NCBI RefSeq assembly: GCF_902833645.1
Contig: NZ_CADFGE010000017.1
Span: forward strand, 124,001 to 188,000
Direction of reading: 5' to 3'
Length of the DNA: 64,000 bases
DNA from: Paraburkholderia fungorum
GTDB lineage: Bacteria > Pseudomonadota > Gammaproteobacteria > Burkholderiales > Burkholderiaceae
Under the pieces are notes generated by a model, which saw nothing but the letters and a program-made list of their open reading frames with translations, was not told the origin of the DNA and searched no databases. The position numbers and the translations under genes are program-made. This document shows positions 9,146-18,430 of this stretch, in pieces. Each line of letters starts with the position of its first letter. The stretch's first letter is position 1.

Positions 9146-9184
9146 AAAAAGCCCATGACGATTGCTCGCCATGGGCTTTTTCTT
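9146..9184. terminator. bidirectional rho-independent terminator
   Basis: Stem AAAAAGCCCATG / CATGGGCTTTTTC around a 12-base loop, with A-tract and T-tract on the two sides. It lies between the converging metallo-hydrolase gene and the Bax-inhibitor-like gene and would serve both. Confidence 0.85.
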
Positions 9185-9220
9185 CAAGGCCGGCGTTTCA
9201 GGCGCCGGCCCTCGTCAGGC

Positions 9221-9919
9221 TTAGTTGCGGTTGCCGCCGAAGATGCCGAGCAGCGCGAGCAGGTTGACGAACACGTTGTACAGGTCCAGATAGATCGCGA
9301 GCGTGGCGGTGATGTAGTTCGTTTCACCGCCGTTCACGACGCGCTGCACGTCGAACAGCATGTAGGCCGAGAAGATCACGATGGCCAGCACCGAGACGGT
9401 CAGCATCAACGCCGGCAGGTGCAGGAACACGTTCGCGACCGAAGCCAGCAGCAGCACGATCACGCCCATGAACAGCCACTTGCCGAGACCCGAGAAGTCA
9501 CGCTTGCTGACGGTGGCGATCGTTGCCATGGAGGCGAAGATCACACCAGTGCCACCAAACGCGAGCATGATCAGCGATGGGCCGTTCGAAAAACCGAGCA
9601 CGAAGCTCAGGATGCGGGAGAGCATCAGGCCCATGAAGAACGTGAAACCGAGCAGCACGAACACGCCGACTGCGCTGTCTTTGGTCTTCTGGATCGCGAA
9701 CATGAAGCCGAAGGCGATCGCGAAGAACGCCAGCATGCTCATGGCAGGACTGGTGGCGGCGAACAGCGAAAAGCCGGTGGCCAAGCCTACCCACGCGCCT
9801 AGCACGGTCGGAATCATGGACAGCGCTAGCAGCCAGTAGGTGTTCCGCAGTACGCGGTTGCGGGTCTCGACCGTGCTGACCGCGCCATTGCGGCCAAAGC
9901 TATACGGATGATCGTTCAT
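9221..9919 (-). CDS. Bax inhibitor-1/YccA family inner-membrane protein
   Basis: Protein of 232 residues with about seven hydrophobic helices after a short polar N-terminus. The family pattern is visible in the first helix (RNTYWLLALSMIPTVLG) and in the late ANVFLHLPALMLTVSVLAI and NVFVNLLALLGIFGG segments. Bacterial members (YccA, YbhL) are inner-membrane proteins; YccA modulates the FtsH protease in E. coli, and the hflK/hflC regulators of FtsH are also encoded in this window, although not adjacent. Single gene, ending at the bidirectional terminator. Confidence 0.9.
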   Translation of the reverse strand: MNDHPYSFGRNGAVSTVETRNRVLRNTYWLLALSMIPTVLGAWVGLATGFSLFAATSPAMSMLAFFAIAFGFMFAIQKTKDSAVGVFVLLGFTFFMGLMLSRILSFVLGFSNGPSLIMLAFGGTGVIFASMATIATVSKRDFSGLGKWLFMGVIVLLLASVANVFLHLPALMLTVSVLAIVIFSAYMLFDVQRVVNGGETNYITATLAIYLDLYNVFVNLLALLGIFGGNRN

Positions 9920-10218
9920 GGTCTCTCCTTACCTCAGAAGCGTGTTGCGTAATGGTTGTGCCGCGGGTTGGGCAGCAGGTCGTACAGCGCCGGCCGGAAT
10001 TTTTACCGCCAGTCGCAGGGTTCTCTTTCCTAAGATTGGCGCGCCGGCGGGGAGTTTCAATACCTAGAAAATGTCCACACGGCCTACGCTATCAGTATTC
10101 TCCGACTCCCGCTTGGACTCTTTCAATACTGTAAGGGTTCAATCGCAATCATACACGGGAACATGCTACAATAGCGGATTCATTTGAATCTGTAACCTCT
10201 TAATTTTTTGGAGTTTTT
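9920..10218. other. divergent intergenic region, 299 bp
   Basis: Lies between the minus-strand Bax-inhibitor-like gene and ndk. A TACAAT at 10167-10172 is a likely -10 box for ndk. No open reading frame of interest or repeat was seen in the rest, which should also hold the promoter of the membrane-protein gene. Confidence 0.4.
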
Positions 10219-10644
10219 ATGGCGATCGAACGCACCCTGTCGATTATCAAGCCGGACGCAGTGGCAAAGAACGTGATCGGTCAGATCTACAGCCGTTTCG
10301 AAAACGCTGGCCTGAAGATCGTGGCTTCGCGCATGGTCCAGCTGTCGCGCGCTGATGCAGAGAAGTTCTACGCTGTGCACGCAGCACGCCCGTTCTTCAA
10401 GGACCTGGTTGATTTCATGATTTCGGGCCCGGTGGTCGTGCAAGCGCTGGAAGGCGAAAACGCGATCCTGAAGCACCGCGACCTGATGGGCGCAACGGAC
10501 CCGAAGAAGGCAGAAAAGGGCACGATCCGCGCCGATTTCGCCGACAGCATCGACGCTAACGCGGTGCACGGTTCGGACGCCGCTGAAACGGCAGCAGTCG
10601 AAATCGCGTTCTTCTTCCCGGAAGTGAACGTTTACTCGCGTTAA
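10219..10644 (+). CDS. ndk: nucleoside diphosphate kinase
   Basis: Protein of 141 residues that transfers the gamma phosphate between nucleoside triphosphates and diphosphates in the cytoplasm. The phospho-accepting histidine sits at residue 117 in NAVHGSDA, and the N-terminal ERTLSIIKPDAVAKN signature is intact. Length equals the usual bacterial enzyme. A strong purine-rich ribosome site (TTTTTTGGAG) precedes the ATG, as expected for an abundant enzyme. The ndk-rlmN-rodZ-ispG-hisS order is conserved across proteobacteria. Confidence 0.98.
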   Translation: MAIERTLSIIKPDAVAKNVIGQIYSRFENAGLKIVASRMVQLSRADAEKFYAVHAARPFFKDLVDFMISGPVVVQALEGENAILKHRDLMGATDPKKAEKGTIRADFADSIDANAVHGSDAAETAAVEIAFFFPEVNVYSR

Positions 10645-10818
10645 GCGGGTTTGAGCTGCCGGCGTGATTCGTGCGCAGCCGTTGGATTTGTCGCACGAAT
10701 CCGCGCGAACAGCCCGGCAAAGTAGTAAGGTAAAGCAGCAGGAATGGGCGCGAACGGCATTGCGTTCATGCAGCTTGTTGCATGAACACAGTCTCGCACT
10801 GAAATGGCAGGATTCGAT

Positions 10819-11970
10819 ATGACGAGCAGTCCCACCGTCAACCTTCTCGACCTTGACGCCCAAGGGCTTGTCGCCTACTGCGACAGCCTGGGCGAGAAAC
10901 CGTTTCGCGCCAAGCAATTGCAGCGCTGGATCCACCAGTACAACGCTGCCGACTTCGACGGCATGACCGATCTGGCGAAGTCCTTGCGCGAAAAGCTCAA
11001 GGGGCGCGCCACGATCACGATGCCCGGCATCGTCAGCGACAATATTTCGACCGATGGCACACGCAAGTGGCTGATCGACGTCGGCAACAGCAACGCGGTT
11101 GAAACCGTCTATATCCCCGAAGAAACGCGTGGCACGCTGTGCGTGTCGTCACAGGCCGGGTGCGCGGTCAACTGCCGTTTCTGTTCGACCGGCAAACAGG
11201 GTTTCTCGCGCAACCTCACCACCGGCGAAATCATCGGCCAGTTGCGCATGGCCGAGTTCGCGCTGCGCGCAACGCGCGGCACGGATGGTGGCCGTGCCAC
11301 GGGTGGCGACGGCAAAGGCGAGCGCGTCGTCACCAACGTGGTGATGATGGGCATGGGCGAGCCGCTCCTTAATTACGACGCGGTAGTGCCCGCGATGCGT
11401 CTGATGCTGGACGACAACGCGTACGGCCTGTCGCGCCGGCGTGTCACGTTATCCACTTCGGGCGTGGTGCCCATGATGGACCGGCTCGGCGCCGATTTGC
11501 CGGTGGCGCTGGCGGTCTCGTTGCATGCGCCAAGCGACCCGCTGCGCGACATGCTGGTGCCGCTGAACAAAAAGTATCCGTTGCGCGAACTGATGGCCGC
11601 CTGTCAGCGCTATCTGAAGGTTGCACCGCGCGATTTCATTACTTTCGAATATTGCATGCTCGACGGCGTGAACGACAGTGAAGCGCAAGCACGCGAACTG
11701 CTGGCCGTTACGCGAGACGTACCATGCAAGTTCAACCTGATTCCGTTCAATCCGTTTCCCGAGTCGGGTCTCATCCGCTCGAAGCCGGAGCAGATCAAGC
11801 GGTTTGCACAAGTGTTGATGGACGCGGGCGTCGTCACCACGGTGCGCAAGACACGCGGCGATGATATCGACGCTGCCTGCGGTCAGTTGGCCGGTGCGGT
11901 GAAAGACCGCACGCGTCTCGCTGAGCGCACCGGGAAGGCAGCGAAGATTATCGAGGTGCGCGCCGTGTAA
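10819..11970 (+). CDS. rlmN: 23S rRNA (adenine2503-C2)/tRNA (adenine37-C2)-methyltransferase RlmN
   Basis: Protein of 383 residues, a radical-SAM enzyme that methylates C2 of A2503 in 23S rRNA and A37 in some tRNAs. The cluster motif C-x3-C-x2-C is at residues 115, 119 and 122 (CAVNCRFC), and the C-terminal methyl-carrying cysteine is in DIDAACGQL at about residue 354. An ATG also exists at 10804, but AGGA at 10809-10812 lies six bases before the ATG at 10819, so I prefer that start (MTSSPTVNLL). The segment around residues 148-170 carries a Gly-rich insertion (GTDGGRATGGDGKG) not seen in E. coli. Confidence 0.96.
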   Translation: MTSSPTVNLLDLDAQGLVAYCDSLGEKPFRAKQLQRWIHQYNAADFDGMTDLAKSLREKLKGRATITMPGIVSDNISTDGTRKWLIDVGNSNAVETVYIPEETRGTLCVSSQAGCAVNCRFCSTGKQGFSRNLTTGEIIGQLRMAEFALRATRGTDGGRATGGDGKGERVVTNVVMMGMGEPLLNYDAVVPAMRLMLDDNAYGLSRRRVTLSTSGVVPMMDRLGADLPVALAVSLHAPSDPLRDMLVPLNKKYPLRELMAACQRYLKVAPRDFITFEYCMLDGVNDSEAQARELLAVTRDVPCKFNLIPFNPFPESGLIRSKPEQIKRFAQVLMDAGVVTTVRKTRGDDIDAACGQLAGAVKDRTRLAERTGKAAKIIEVRAV

Positions 11971-12186
11971 TCGCGCGAGACGGCGGGGCGCGGTGTCCGG
12001 AAGAAAGCCAACCGGGGCGCAAAAAACCCGATATGTCGTCGGCGATTGAAAAGAAAGTTTGCAGAAGCGATCGGAAGCGGCACACAAGGCCGCGCATTTT
12101 GTTATAAACGGTCTGCGATTCGGGCGCGAGGCTTTGGCCCGTCCGGGTTGCACAAGTGAAAAAGAAACGACGCGAAAGGATTTGGG

Positions 12187-13320
12187 ATGAGTGAGCCGCA
12201 GCACCCGCAGCCGCAGGACACAGACGGAAATGAAGGCCATCCGGCGCCGGTCGCTCGGGCGGTGGTGCAGCCTGTTACGCAGTCGGGTCCGGCGAGCTTC
12301 GATTCATTGGCAGCGGTGGGCGCGCGCTTGACCCAATTGCGTGAATCGAAGGGCTGGACGATCGAAGACGTGTCGGCACGCCTGAAGGTATCCGTCACCA
12401 AATTGCGTGCGCTCGAATCGGGTGACATCAGCCACTTGCCGGACACGACCTTTGCGCTTGGCGTGGTACGCAGCTACGCGAAGATGCTCGGCGCCGATCC
12501 CACGCCGTTCACCCAGGCTCTGCGTCGCGAGAAGGGTGTGCCTGCGCCGGATCTGTCGATGCCGGCCTCGTCCGGTAAGGATTTGCCGCGCGGCCGCGTT
12601 TCGCTGTCGCTTGGCGGCAGTGGGCAAAAGAGCCGCTCATGGTTATGGGGCATCGCGGCGGTGATCGTCGCGGTGATCGCGCTCGGCATGTGGCATACCA
12701 ATGGCGGCGATTCGTCGGCGTGGCTCGCGAGGTTGAAGGCGAGCGCCAACGGCGCAGCGGGCGGTGCGACCGGAGCATCGGGCGCGGTGGCACAGGGGCA
12801 GCAGGCGGGTTCTGAGGCAAGCGCAGATGAGGCTGCTCCCACGCCGGGCTCGCAGGCAGCCGCAGCCGATAACGCAGCGTCGGGCACGCCGATGCCTGCG
12901 CCGCTGGCGACGGGAACGGCCGATACGGCACCATCTTCCGCGCCGGCAGTTGCGGCCGCAGCGGTTGCGCCGAAGGCCGGTTCGCAGGTCCAGGCGGTAG
13001 CGCCGAGCGCGAATGCGCCGGTGGTCGCCGCGATAGGCGCATCGAACGCGGCAACGGCGGCGCCGGCCGCGGGTGAGGCAATCGTCGCGTTACGGGTGAC
13101 GCAAGACAGTTGGTTCAGCGTGCGTGGCAAGGACGGCAAGGAAGTATTTTCCGGCCTCGTGCACGCAGGCGATACGAAGGAAGTGACGGGCGTGGCGCCG
13201 TTCAAGGTTACGGTGGGCAACAAGGCGGGTCTCGAGTCGCTTACGCTCGATGGCCAGCCAGTCGATCCGTCGAAATATTCGGCAGCCAAGGGCAACGTGG
13301 CGCGCTTCGCGTTGCCTTGA
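12187..13320 (+). CDS. rodZ: RodZ-like cytoskeletal HTH membrane protein
   Basis: Protein of 377 residues with RodZ architecture: a cytoplasmic helix-turn-helix domain (about residues 37-105, with RESKGWTIEDVSARLKVS), one transmembrane helix at about 153-172, a long Ala/Ser/Pro-rich linker, and a C-terminal DUF4115 beta domain (about residues 300-377). In E. coli RodZ binds MreB and helps set rod shape and it is encoded directly before ispG, as here. The linker is low-complexity and likely to vary between strains. A terminator-like hairpin follows. Confidence 0.9.
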   Translation: MSEPQHPQPQDTDGNEGHPAPVARAVVQPVTQSGPASFDSLAAVGARLTQLRESKGWTIEDVSARLKVSVTKLRALESGDISHLPDTTFALGVVRSYAKMLGADPTPFTQALRREKGVPAPDLSMPASSGKDLPRGRVSLSLGGSGQKSRSWLWGIAAVIVAVIALGMWHTNGGDSSAWLARLKASANGAAGGATGASGAVAQGQQAGSEASADEAAPTPGSQAAAADNAASGTPMPAPLATGTADTAPSSAPAVAAAAVAPKAGSQVQAVAPSANAPVVAAIGASNAATAAPAAGEAIVALRVTQDSWFSVRGKDGKEVFSGLVHAGDTKEVTGVAPFKVTVGNKAGLESLTLDGQPVDPSKYSAAKGNVARFALP

Positions 13321-13334
13321 TATAGATACGGTAT

Positions 13335-13365
13335 GCGTCGCGGCCAACCGGTCGCGGCGCTTTTT
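13335..13365 (+). terminator. rho-independent terminator after rodZ
   Basis: GC-rich stem of 11 pairs (two of them G-U) with the loop AACC followed by TTTTT. ispG starts 55 bp later, so it may have its own promoter or rely on read-through. Confidence 0.7.
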
Positions 13366-13419
13366 CAATTCAGGCGCTACGTTTTTTGTGTAGCGCATGC
13401 GGCGTAAATGGGTTTTTCG

Positions 13420-14739
13420 ATGCAATCCGAAGCTCAATCCCAATCCAGTAGCAAGATTGTTTCAAACGAACCGGTGTTCGGCGGCCACGCTGCGCGGCGC
13501 AAGTCGCACGCGGTCGATGTCCGTTGGGGCGGTCAACTCGTCACTATCGGCGGCGACGCGCCCGTGCGCGTCCAGTCGATGACGAACACCGACACCGCTG
13601 ACGCTATCGGCACCGCAATCCAGATCAAGGAACTTGCGCAAGCCGGTTCTGAGTTGGTGCGTATCACGGTCAATACGCCGGAAGCGGCGGCGGCCGTGCC
13701 GGCGGTTCGCGAGCAACTCGACCGCATGGGTGTGTCGGTGCCGCTGGTCGGCGATTTTCATTACAACGGCCATTTGCTGTTGCGCGATTACCCCGCGTGC
13801 GCGGAGTCGCTGTCGAAGTACCGGATCAACCCGGGCAACGTCGGCCACGGCGCGAAGCGCGACACGCAGTTCGCGCAAATGATCGAAGCGGCGGTGAAGT
13901 ACGACAAGCCGGTGCGGATTGGCGTCAACTGGGGCAGCCTCGACCAGGACCTGCTCGCGAAGATGATGGACGAAAACGCCGCGCGTTCCACGCCCTGGGA
14001 AGCGCAGAGCGTGATGTACGAAGCGCTGATCCAGTCGGCGATCGGCTCGGCTGAGCGCGCCGTGGAAATCGGCCTGCCGCGCAACAAGATCATTCTGTCG
14101 TGCAAGGTCAGTGGCGTGCAGGATCTGATCGCGGTGTATCGTGAACTCGCGCGCCGTTGCGAATTCGCGCTGCATCTTGGCTTGACCGAAGCCGGCATGG
14201 GCTCCAAGGGCATCGTGGCGTCAACCGCTGCGTTGTCCGTATTGCTGCAGCAGGGCATCGGCGACACGATCCGCATCTCGCTGACGCCGGAACCGGGCGG
14301 CCCGCGCACCGGCGAGGTGGTCGTCGGTCAGGAAATCCTGCAGACCATGGGTCTGCGCTCGTTCACGCCGATGGTGATCGCATGCCCGGGTTGTGGCCGC
14401 ACCACCAGCACACTGTTCCAGGAACTGGCGTCGCAAATCCAGACCTATCTGCGTACGCAGATGCCGGTGTGGCGCGATCAGTATCCTGGCGTCGAGAAGA
14501 TGCACGTGGCGGTGATGGGCTGTATCGTCAACGGTCCGGGCGAGTCGAAGCAGGCGAATATCGGCATCAGCTTGCCGGGGTCGGGAGAAAATCCGGCCGC
14601 ACCGGTGTTCATCGACGGCGAGAAGGTCAAGACACTGCGCGGCGAGAACATCGCGCAAGAATTCCAGCAAATCGTGAGTGACTATGTGGAGCGCCGCTAC
14701 GGCCGCGCCGAAGCCGGCCGCGCCGAAGCACTCAACTAA
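13420..14739 (+). CDS. ispG: 4-hydroxy-3-methylbut-2-enyl-diphosphate synthase
   Basis: Protein of 439 residues catalysing the penultimate step of the MEP isoprenoid pathway, using a [4Fe-4S] cluster. The cluster cysteines are seen at about 322 and 325 (CPGCGRTT) and 368 (GCIVNGPGES), with the usual following glutamate. The protein is longer than the E. coli enzyme (372 residues) because of internal insertion, as is usual in Burkholderiaceae. ATG codons exist at 13408 and 13420; I prefer 13420 (MQSEAQSQ), which agrees with the start I remember for relatives. There is no clear Shine-Dalgarno site for either. Confidence 0.96.
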   Translation: MQSEAQSQSSSKIVSNEPVFGGHAARRKSHAVDVRWGGQLVTIGGDAPVRVQSMTNTDTADAIGTAIQIKELAQAGSELVRITVNTPEAAAAVPAVREQLDRMGVSVPLVGDFHYNGHLLLRDYPACAESLSKYRINPGNVGHGAKRDTQFAQMIEAAVKYDKPVRIGVNWGSLDQDLLAKMMDENAARSTPWEAQSVMYEALIQSAIGSAERAVEIGLPRNKIILSCKVSGVQDLIAVYRELARRCEFALHLGLTEAGMGSKGIVASTAALSVLLQQGIGDTIRISLTPEPGGPRTGEVVVGQEILQTMGLRSFTPMVIACPGCGRTTSTLFQELASQIQTYLRTQMPVWRDQYPGVEKMHVAVMGCIVNGPGESKQANIGISLPGSGENPAAPVFIDGEKVKTLRGENIAQEFQQIVSDYVERRYGRAEAGRAEALN

Positions 14740-14759
14740 ATACCGTCAATCGAAGACAG

Positions 14760-16100
14760 ATGACTGAACAGAAGAAAAAGCTCGAAAAGTTGTCCGGCGT
14801 GAAGGGCATGAACGACATCCTTCCGCAGGAAGCCGGGCTGTGGGAGTTTTTTGAAGCAACCGTCAAGTCGATGCTGCGTTCGTACGGATACCAGAATATT
14901 CGTACGCCGATCATCGAGCATACGCAATTGTTCAAGCGCGGGATCGGCGAGGTGACCGACATCGTCGAGAAAGAGATGTACAGCTTCACCGACGCGCTGA
15001 ACGGCGAAAATCTGACGATGCGTCCGGAAAACACGGCCGCTGTCGTGCGCGCGGCGATCGAGCACAACATGCTGTACGACGGTCCGAAGCGTCTGTGGTA
15101 CATCGGCCCGATGTTTCGTCACGAGCGCCCGCAGCGCGGCCGCTACCGGCAGTTTCATCAGGTCGGCGTGGAAGCATTAGGCTTCGCGGGCCCGGACACC
15201 GACGCTGAAATCATCATGATGTGCCAGCGCTTGTGGGACGACCTTGGGCTGATGGGCATCAAGCTCGAACTCAATTCGCTGGGTCTCGCAGAAGAGCGCG
15301 CGGCACATCGCGTCGAGTTGATCGCGTACCTCGAAAAGCACATGGACGTGCTCGACGAGGAGGCAAAGCGCCGCCTGTACACGAACCCGCTGCGCGTGCT
15401 CGACACGAAGAATCCGGCGATGCAGGAAGTCGCGCAGAACGCGCCGAAGCTGATCGATTTTCTCGGCGAAGAATCGCGCGCGCACTTCGAAGGCCTGCAG
15501 CGCATTCTGAAGGCGAACAACATTCCGTTCACGATCAATCCGCGTCTCGTGCGCGGTCTCGATTATTACAATCTGACCGTGTTCGAATGGGTGACCGACA
15601 AGCTTGGCGCGCAAGGTACAGTGGCGGCCGGCGGCCGTTACGATCCGCTGATCGAACAGCTGGGCGGCAAGCCGACGGGCGCGTGCGGCTGGGCAATGGG
15701 TGTCGAGCGTATCCTCGAGTTGCTGAAAGAAGAGCAACTCGTGCCGGAAGATGAAGGTTGCGATGTCTACGTGGTCCATCAGGGCGACGCGGCACGTGAG
15801 CAGGCCTTTATTATTGCCGAGCGTTTGCGCGATACGGGCCTTGACGTGATCCTGCATTGCAGCGCAGACGGCCAGACGGCGAGCTTCAAGTCGCAGATGA
15901 AGCGCGCCGACGCAAGCGGTGCGGCCTTCGCGGTGGTGCTTGGCGAAGATGAAATCGCCAACGGCACGGTCGGCGTCAAACCGCTCCGTGATACAAGTTC
16001 TAACGGCGGTAAAAACGAGCAACATAACGTGCCCGCTGAAGACTTGACCGAATTTCTAATCAATGCGATGGTTGCAACCGCCGAAGACGGCGACGACTGA
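14760..16100 (+). CDS. hisS: histidyl-tRNA synthetase
   Basis: Protein of 446 residues, a class II synthetase charging tRNA-His. Motif 2 is seen as MFRHERPQRGRYRQFHQ, the histidine-binding loops as LVRGLDYYNLTVFEW, and motif 3 as GGRYDPLIEQLGG with GWAMGVERI. A C-terminal anticodon-binding domain is present. It starts 20 bp after ispG in the conserved ispG-hisS-yfgM-bamB-der cluster. A second, catalytically different paralogue (hisZ) is encoded at 24.2 kb. Confidence 0.98.
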   Translation: MTEQKKKLEKLSGVKGMNDILPQEAGLWEFFEATVKSMLRSYGYQNIRTPIIEHTQLFKRGIGEVTDIVEKEMYSFTDALNGENLTMRPENTAAVVRAAIEHNMLYDGPKRLWYIGPMFRHERPQRGRYRQFHQVGVEALGFAGPDTDAEIIMMCQRLWDDLGLMGIKLELNSLGLAEERAAHRVELIAYLEKHMDVLDEEAKRRLYTNPLRVLDTKNPAMQEVAQNAPKLIDFLGEESRAHFEGLQRILKANNIPFTINPRLVRGLDYYNLTVFEWVTDKLGAQGTVAAGGRYDPLIEQLGGKPTGACGWAMGVERILELLKEEQLVPEDEGCDVYVVHQGDAAREQAFIIAERLRDTGLDVILHCSADGQTASFKSQMKRADASGAAFAVVLGEDEIANGTVGVKPLRDTSSNGGKNEQHNVPAEDLTEFLINAMVATAEDGDD

Positions 16101-16165
16101 TCGCGATGTCGTCGAGCCTGCTGGCTCGACACGCACACGTATCAAAAAGAGGAAATCGCCGGGCG

Positions 16166-16795
16166 ATGAGTTACCACGACGAACAAGAATCGATTGAAAG
16201 CCTGAAGGCATGGTGGACGCAGTGGGGTAATGCAACCACGTGGATCGTGCTGGTGGCACTGGTTGCCGCAGCCGGCTGGAACGGCTGGAATTTCTGGCAA
16301 CGGCGCCAGGCGGCGGAAGCCGCGGTACTGTATGACCAGGTGCAGCAAGCCGTAGCATCGGGCGACAAAGCGAAGATCACGCGGGTCGCCACCGACATGG
16401 AAGACAAGTTCAGTCGCACCGCGTATGCGCAAATGACCGCGCTCGGTGCTGCCAAAGCGCTGTACGCCGCAGGTGACGAAGCCGCCGCGAAGGCCCAGTT
16501 GCAATGGACCATCGATCACGCCAAAGACGACGAGTTCAAGCAGATCGCGAAGCTGCGTCTTGCTTCGCTGCTGCTCGACGACAAGGCCTACGACCAGGGC
16601 CTCGCACTGCTCGCCGAACCGCAGTCCGACGCGTTCAAGGGCATTGTGGCGAATGGCCGCGGTGACCTGCTCGCTGCGCAAGGCAAGCGTGACGATGCAC
16701 GTGCGGCCTATAAGCTCGCGCTCGATTCGCTGTCAAAAAATGACAGCTCGGCGCGCCAGTTGATTCAGTTCAAGCTGGACGCGCTGGGCGGCTAA
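16166..16795 (+). CDS. YfgM-like tetratricopeptide membrane protein
   Basis: Protein of 209 residues: a short cytoplasmic N-terminus, one transmembrane helix at about residues 24-44 (TTWIVLVALVAAAGWNGWNF), then a periplasmic helical region of TPR type. E. coli YfgM, encoded in the same place between hisS and bamB, associates with SecYEG and the chaperone PpiD. The ATG at 16166 is chosen because AGAGGA lies 11 bp before it and the protein opens MSYHDEQE as in relatives; the frame is open 60 bp further upstream. Confidence 0.9.
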   Translation: MSYHDEQESIESLKAWWTQWGNATTWIVLVALVAAAGWNGWNFWQRRQAAEAAVLYDQVQQAVASGDKAKITRVATDMEDKFSRTAYAQMTALGAAKALYAAGDEAAAKAQLQWTIDHAKDDEFKQIAKLRLASLLLDDKAYDQGLALLAEPQSDAFKGIVANGRGDLLAAQGKRDDARAAYKLALDSLSKNDSSARQLIQFKLDALGG

Positions 16796-16870
16796 TCGCC
16801 GTATGCAGTGCGCCGCATGACACGACCAACCGGTCTCCTTTAATTAATTTCCTGAATGCTTCGTCCACCG

Positions 16871-18016
16871 ATGAATCTGCTGAAACGTTACGCTGTGCCC
16901 GTTGCCTGTGCGATGACCGTGCTCACCATGGCGGCTTGCTCATCCACGAAAGACGAGCGCCGCGTGCCGACGCCGCTCACCGAGTTCAAACCTGTGCTCG
17001 ACGTGCAGCAGGCGTGGAAGGCCAGCGTGGGCAAGGCGGGTCGTTACCTGTTCTCGCCGGTCGCGGTCGGCAACGCGGTGTACGCGGCCGGCGCGAACGG
17101 CTCGGTCGCGAAGATCGACGCGCAAACCGGCCAGGACATCTGGCGCGTCAAACTGCATGACGACCTTTCGGCAGGTGTCGGCAGCGATGGCACGCTCACC
17201 GCGGTCGGCGGCCTGAAAGGCGATGTCTACGTGCTCGGCGCTGACGGCAAGCAATTGTGGACCGCCAAGGCGCCCGGCGAAATCATCTCGCCGCCGCTGG
17301 TCGGCAACGGTCTTGTGGTGGTGCGCACGGTCGACGGTCAGATTGTCGCGTTCAATGCGCAGACCGGCGAACAGAAGTGGAACTACCGCAATCGCGCCGT
17401 GCCGCTCAATCTGCGCGTCTCGTCGGGCATGACGTTCGCTGGCGACGCGGCCGTGCTGGCAGGCTTCCCGGGTGGCGCGTTCGCCGCGATCAACCTGCAG
17501 ACCGGAGACAACTACTGGCAGACGCCGGTGTCGTATCCGAAGGGCGTGACCGAAGTCGAGCGTATTAACGACGTGACGGGTCCGCCTACGCTGGTCGGTT
17601 CGGAAACCTGCGCGGTGACGTTCCAGGGTCAGATTGGCTGCTTCGATGCGAACTCGGGCCGCGCGCTGTGGGAAAAGGCGTTCTCGAGCACGAGCGGCCT
17701 CGCGCAGGATGATCGCGCGGTGGTGGCGGCCGACGACTGGTCGGTGGTGTCGGCGTTCGACGCCACCACCGGCACGCAACTGTGGAAGAACGACAAGCTG
17801 AAGAACCGTGAGCTCAGCGTCCCGTTCATCCTGGGTCACGCCGCCGTGCTGGGCGACTACCAGGGCTTTGTGCACTTCCTGTCGCGCGACGACGGCACGC
17901 TCGTGGCCCGTATGAAGACCGACGGCAGCGCGATTACCGCGGCGCCGGTGCTGGCCGGCGAAACGCTGGTTGTGCAGACGCACGACGGCGACCTGTACGG
18001 CTATCGCCCGCGCTAA
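16871..18016 (+). CDS. bamB: outer membrane protein assembly factor BamB (lipoprotein)
   Basis: Protein of 381 residues with a lipoprotein signal ending in TMAAC (lipidated cysteine about residue 23), followed by an eight-bladed PQQ-type beta-propeller. Repeated blade motifs such as KIDAQTGQDIWR, AFNAQTGEQKW and CFDANSGRALW are visible. BamB is an outer-membrane lipoprotein of the BAM complex that binds BamA. An alternative ATG at 16856 would add five residues, but the 16871 start gives a cleaner signal peptide. It ends at a terminator hairpin. Confidence 0.95.
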   Translation: MNLLKRYAVPVACAMTVLTMAACSSTKDERRVPTPLTEFKPVLDVQQAWKASVGKAGRYLFSPVAVGNAVYAAGANGSVAKIDAQTGQDIWRVKLHDDLSAGVGSDGTLTAVGGLKGDVYVLGADGKQLWTAKAPGEIISPPLVGNGLVVVRTVDGQIVAFNAQTGEQKWNYRNRAVPLNLRVSSGMTFAGDAAVLAGFPGGAFAAINLQTGDNYWQTPVSYPKGVTEVERINDVTGPPTLVGSETCAVTFQGQIGCFDANSGRALWEKAFSSTSGLAQDDRAVVAADDWSVVSAFDATTGTQLWKNDKLKNRELSVPFILGHAAVLGDYQGFVHFLSRDDGTLVARMKTDGSAITAAPVLAGETLVVQTHDGDLYGYRPR

Positions 18017-18430
18017 TCGCGCAGGCAATGGGTAGTCAGGCGTGCAGGCCGGCTTCGCCGGCCGCACGCGTTTTTGTGTTGCAAGAGCTTAACTAGAAAA
18101 ATTCTGCCGGACTGGCTGGTCCGGCAAGTCGGATCAGAAACGGCCCATGTGGGCCTCGGTGGCTGCTTGCGGCGCCACCTTTAACGGCATCGCAGGAAAT
18201 CGTCCCGAACTGGCGTGCGAGCCGTTGAGCAAGAAAGACTGAACCCGGCGGCCCATTGGCGCCGCCCCATACAGCCAAACTCTCGTCCGCCCGGTTGCGC
18301 ATATTGGCAGCACATCCGGGGCTGGCCGAATTCGTGATAATTTTCGTCAAACGCTGCCGTGTGGCGGCCGCATGGCGTCGCTACGCGGGCGGTCGATTTC
18401 GATCCCGCGTTTCACCGTGAACAACATCTG
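18017..18430. other. 414-bp intergenic region between bamB and der
   Basis: Holds the bamB terminator (18040-18076) and then about 350 bp with no convincing gene. A second hairpin, TGCCGGAC / GTCCGGCA, lies at 18105-18126. The frame of der is open 72 bp upstream of its ATG, but the extra residues do not look like protein. Confidence 0.4.
18040..18076 (+). terminator. rho-independent terminator after bamB
   Basis: Stem GCGTGC-A-GGCCGGC / GCCGGCC-GCACGC with a TTC loop, followed by TTTTTGTGTT. A single bulged A interrupts the left arm. Confidence 0.75.

Noticed and set aside
9137..9839. Open frames on the plus strand over the Bax-inhibitor-like gene
   Set aside because: They overlap a clear membrane-protein gene and consist of charged low-complexity sequence.
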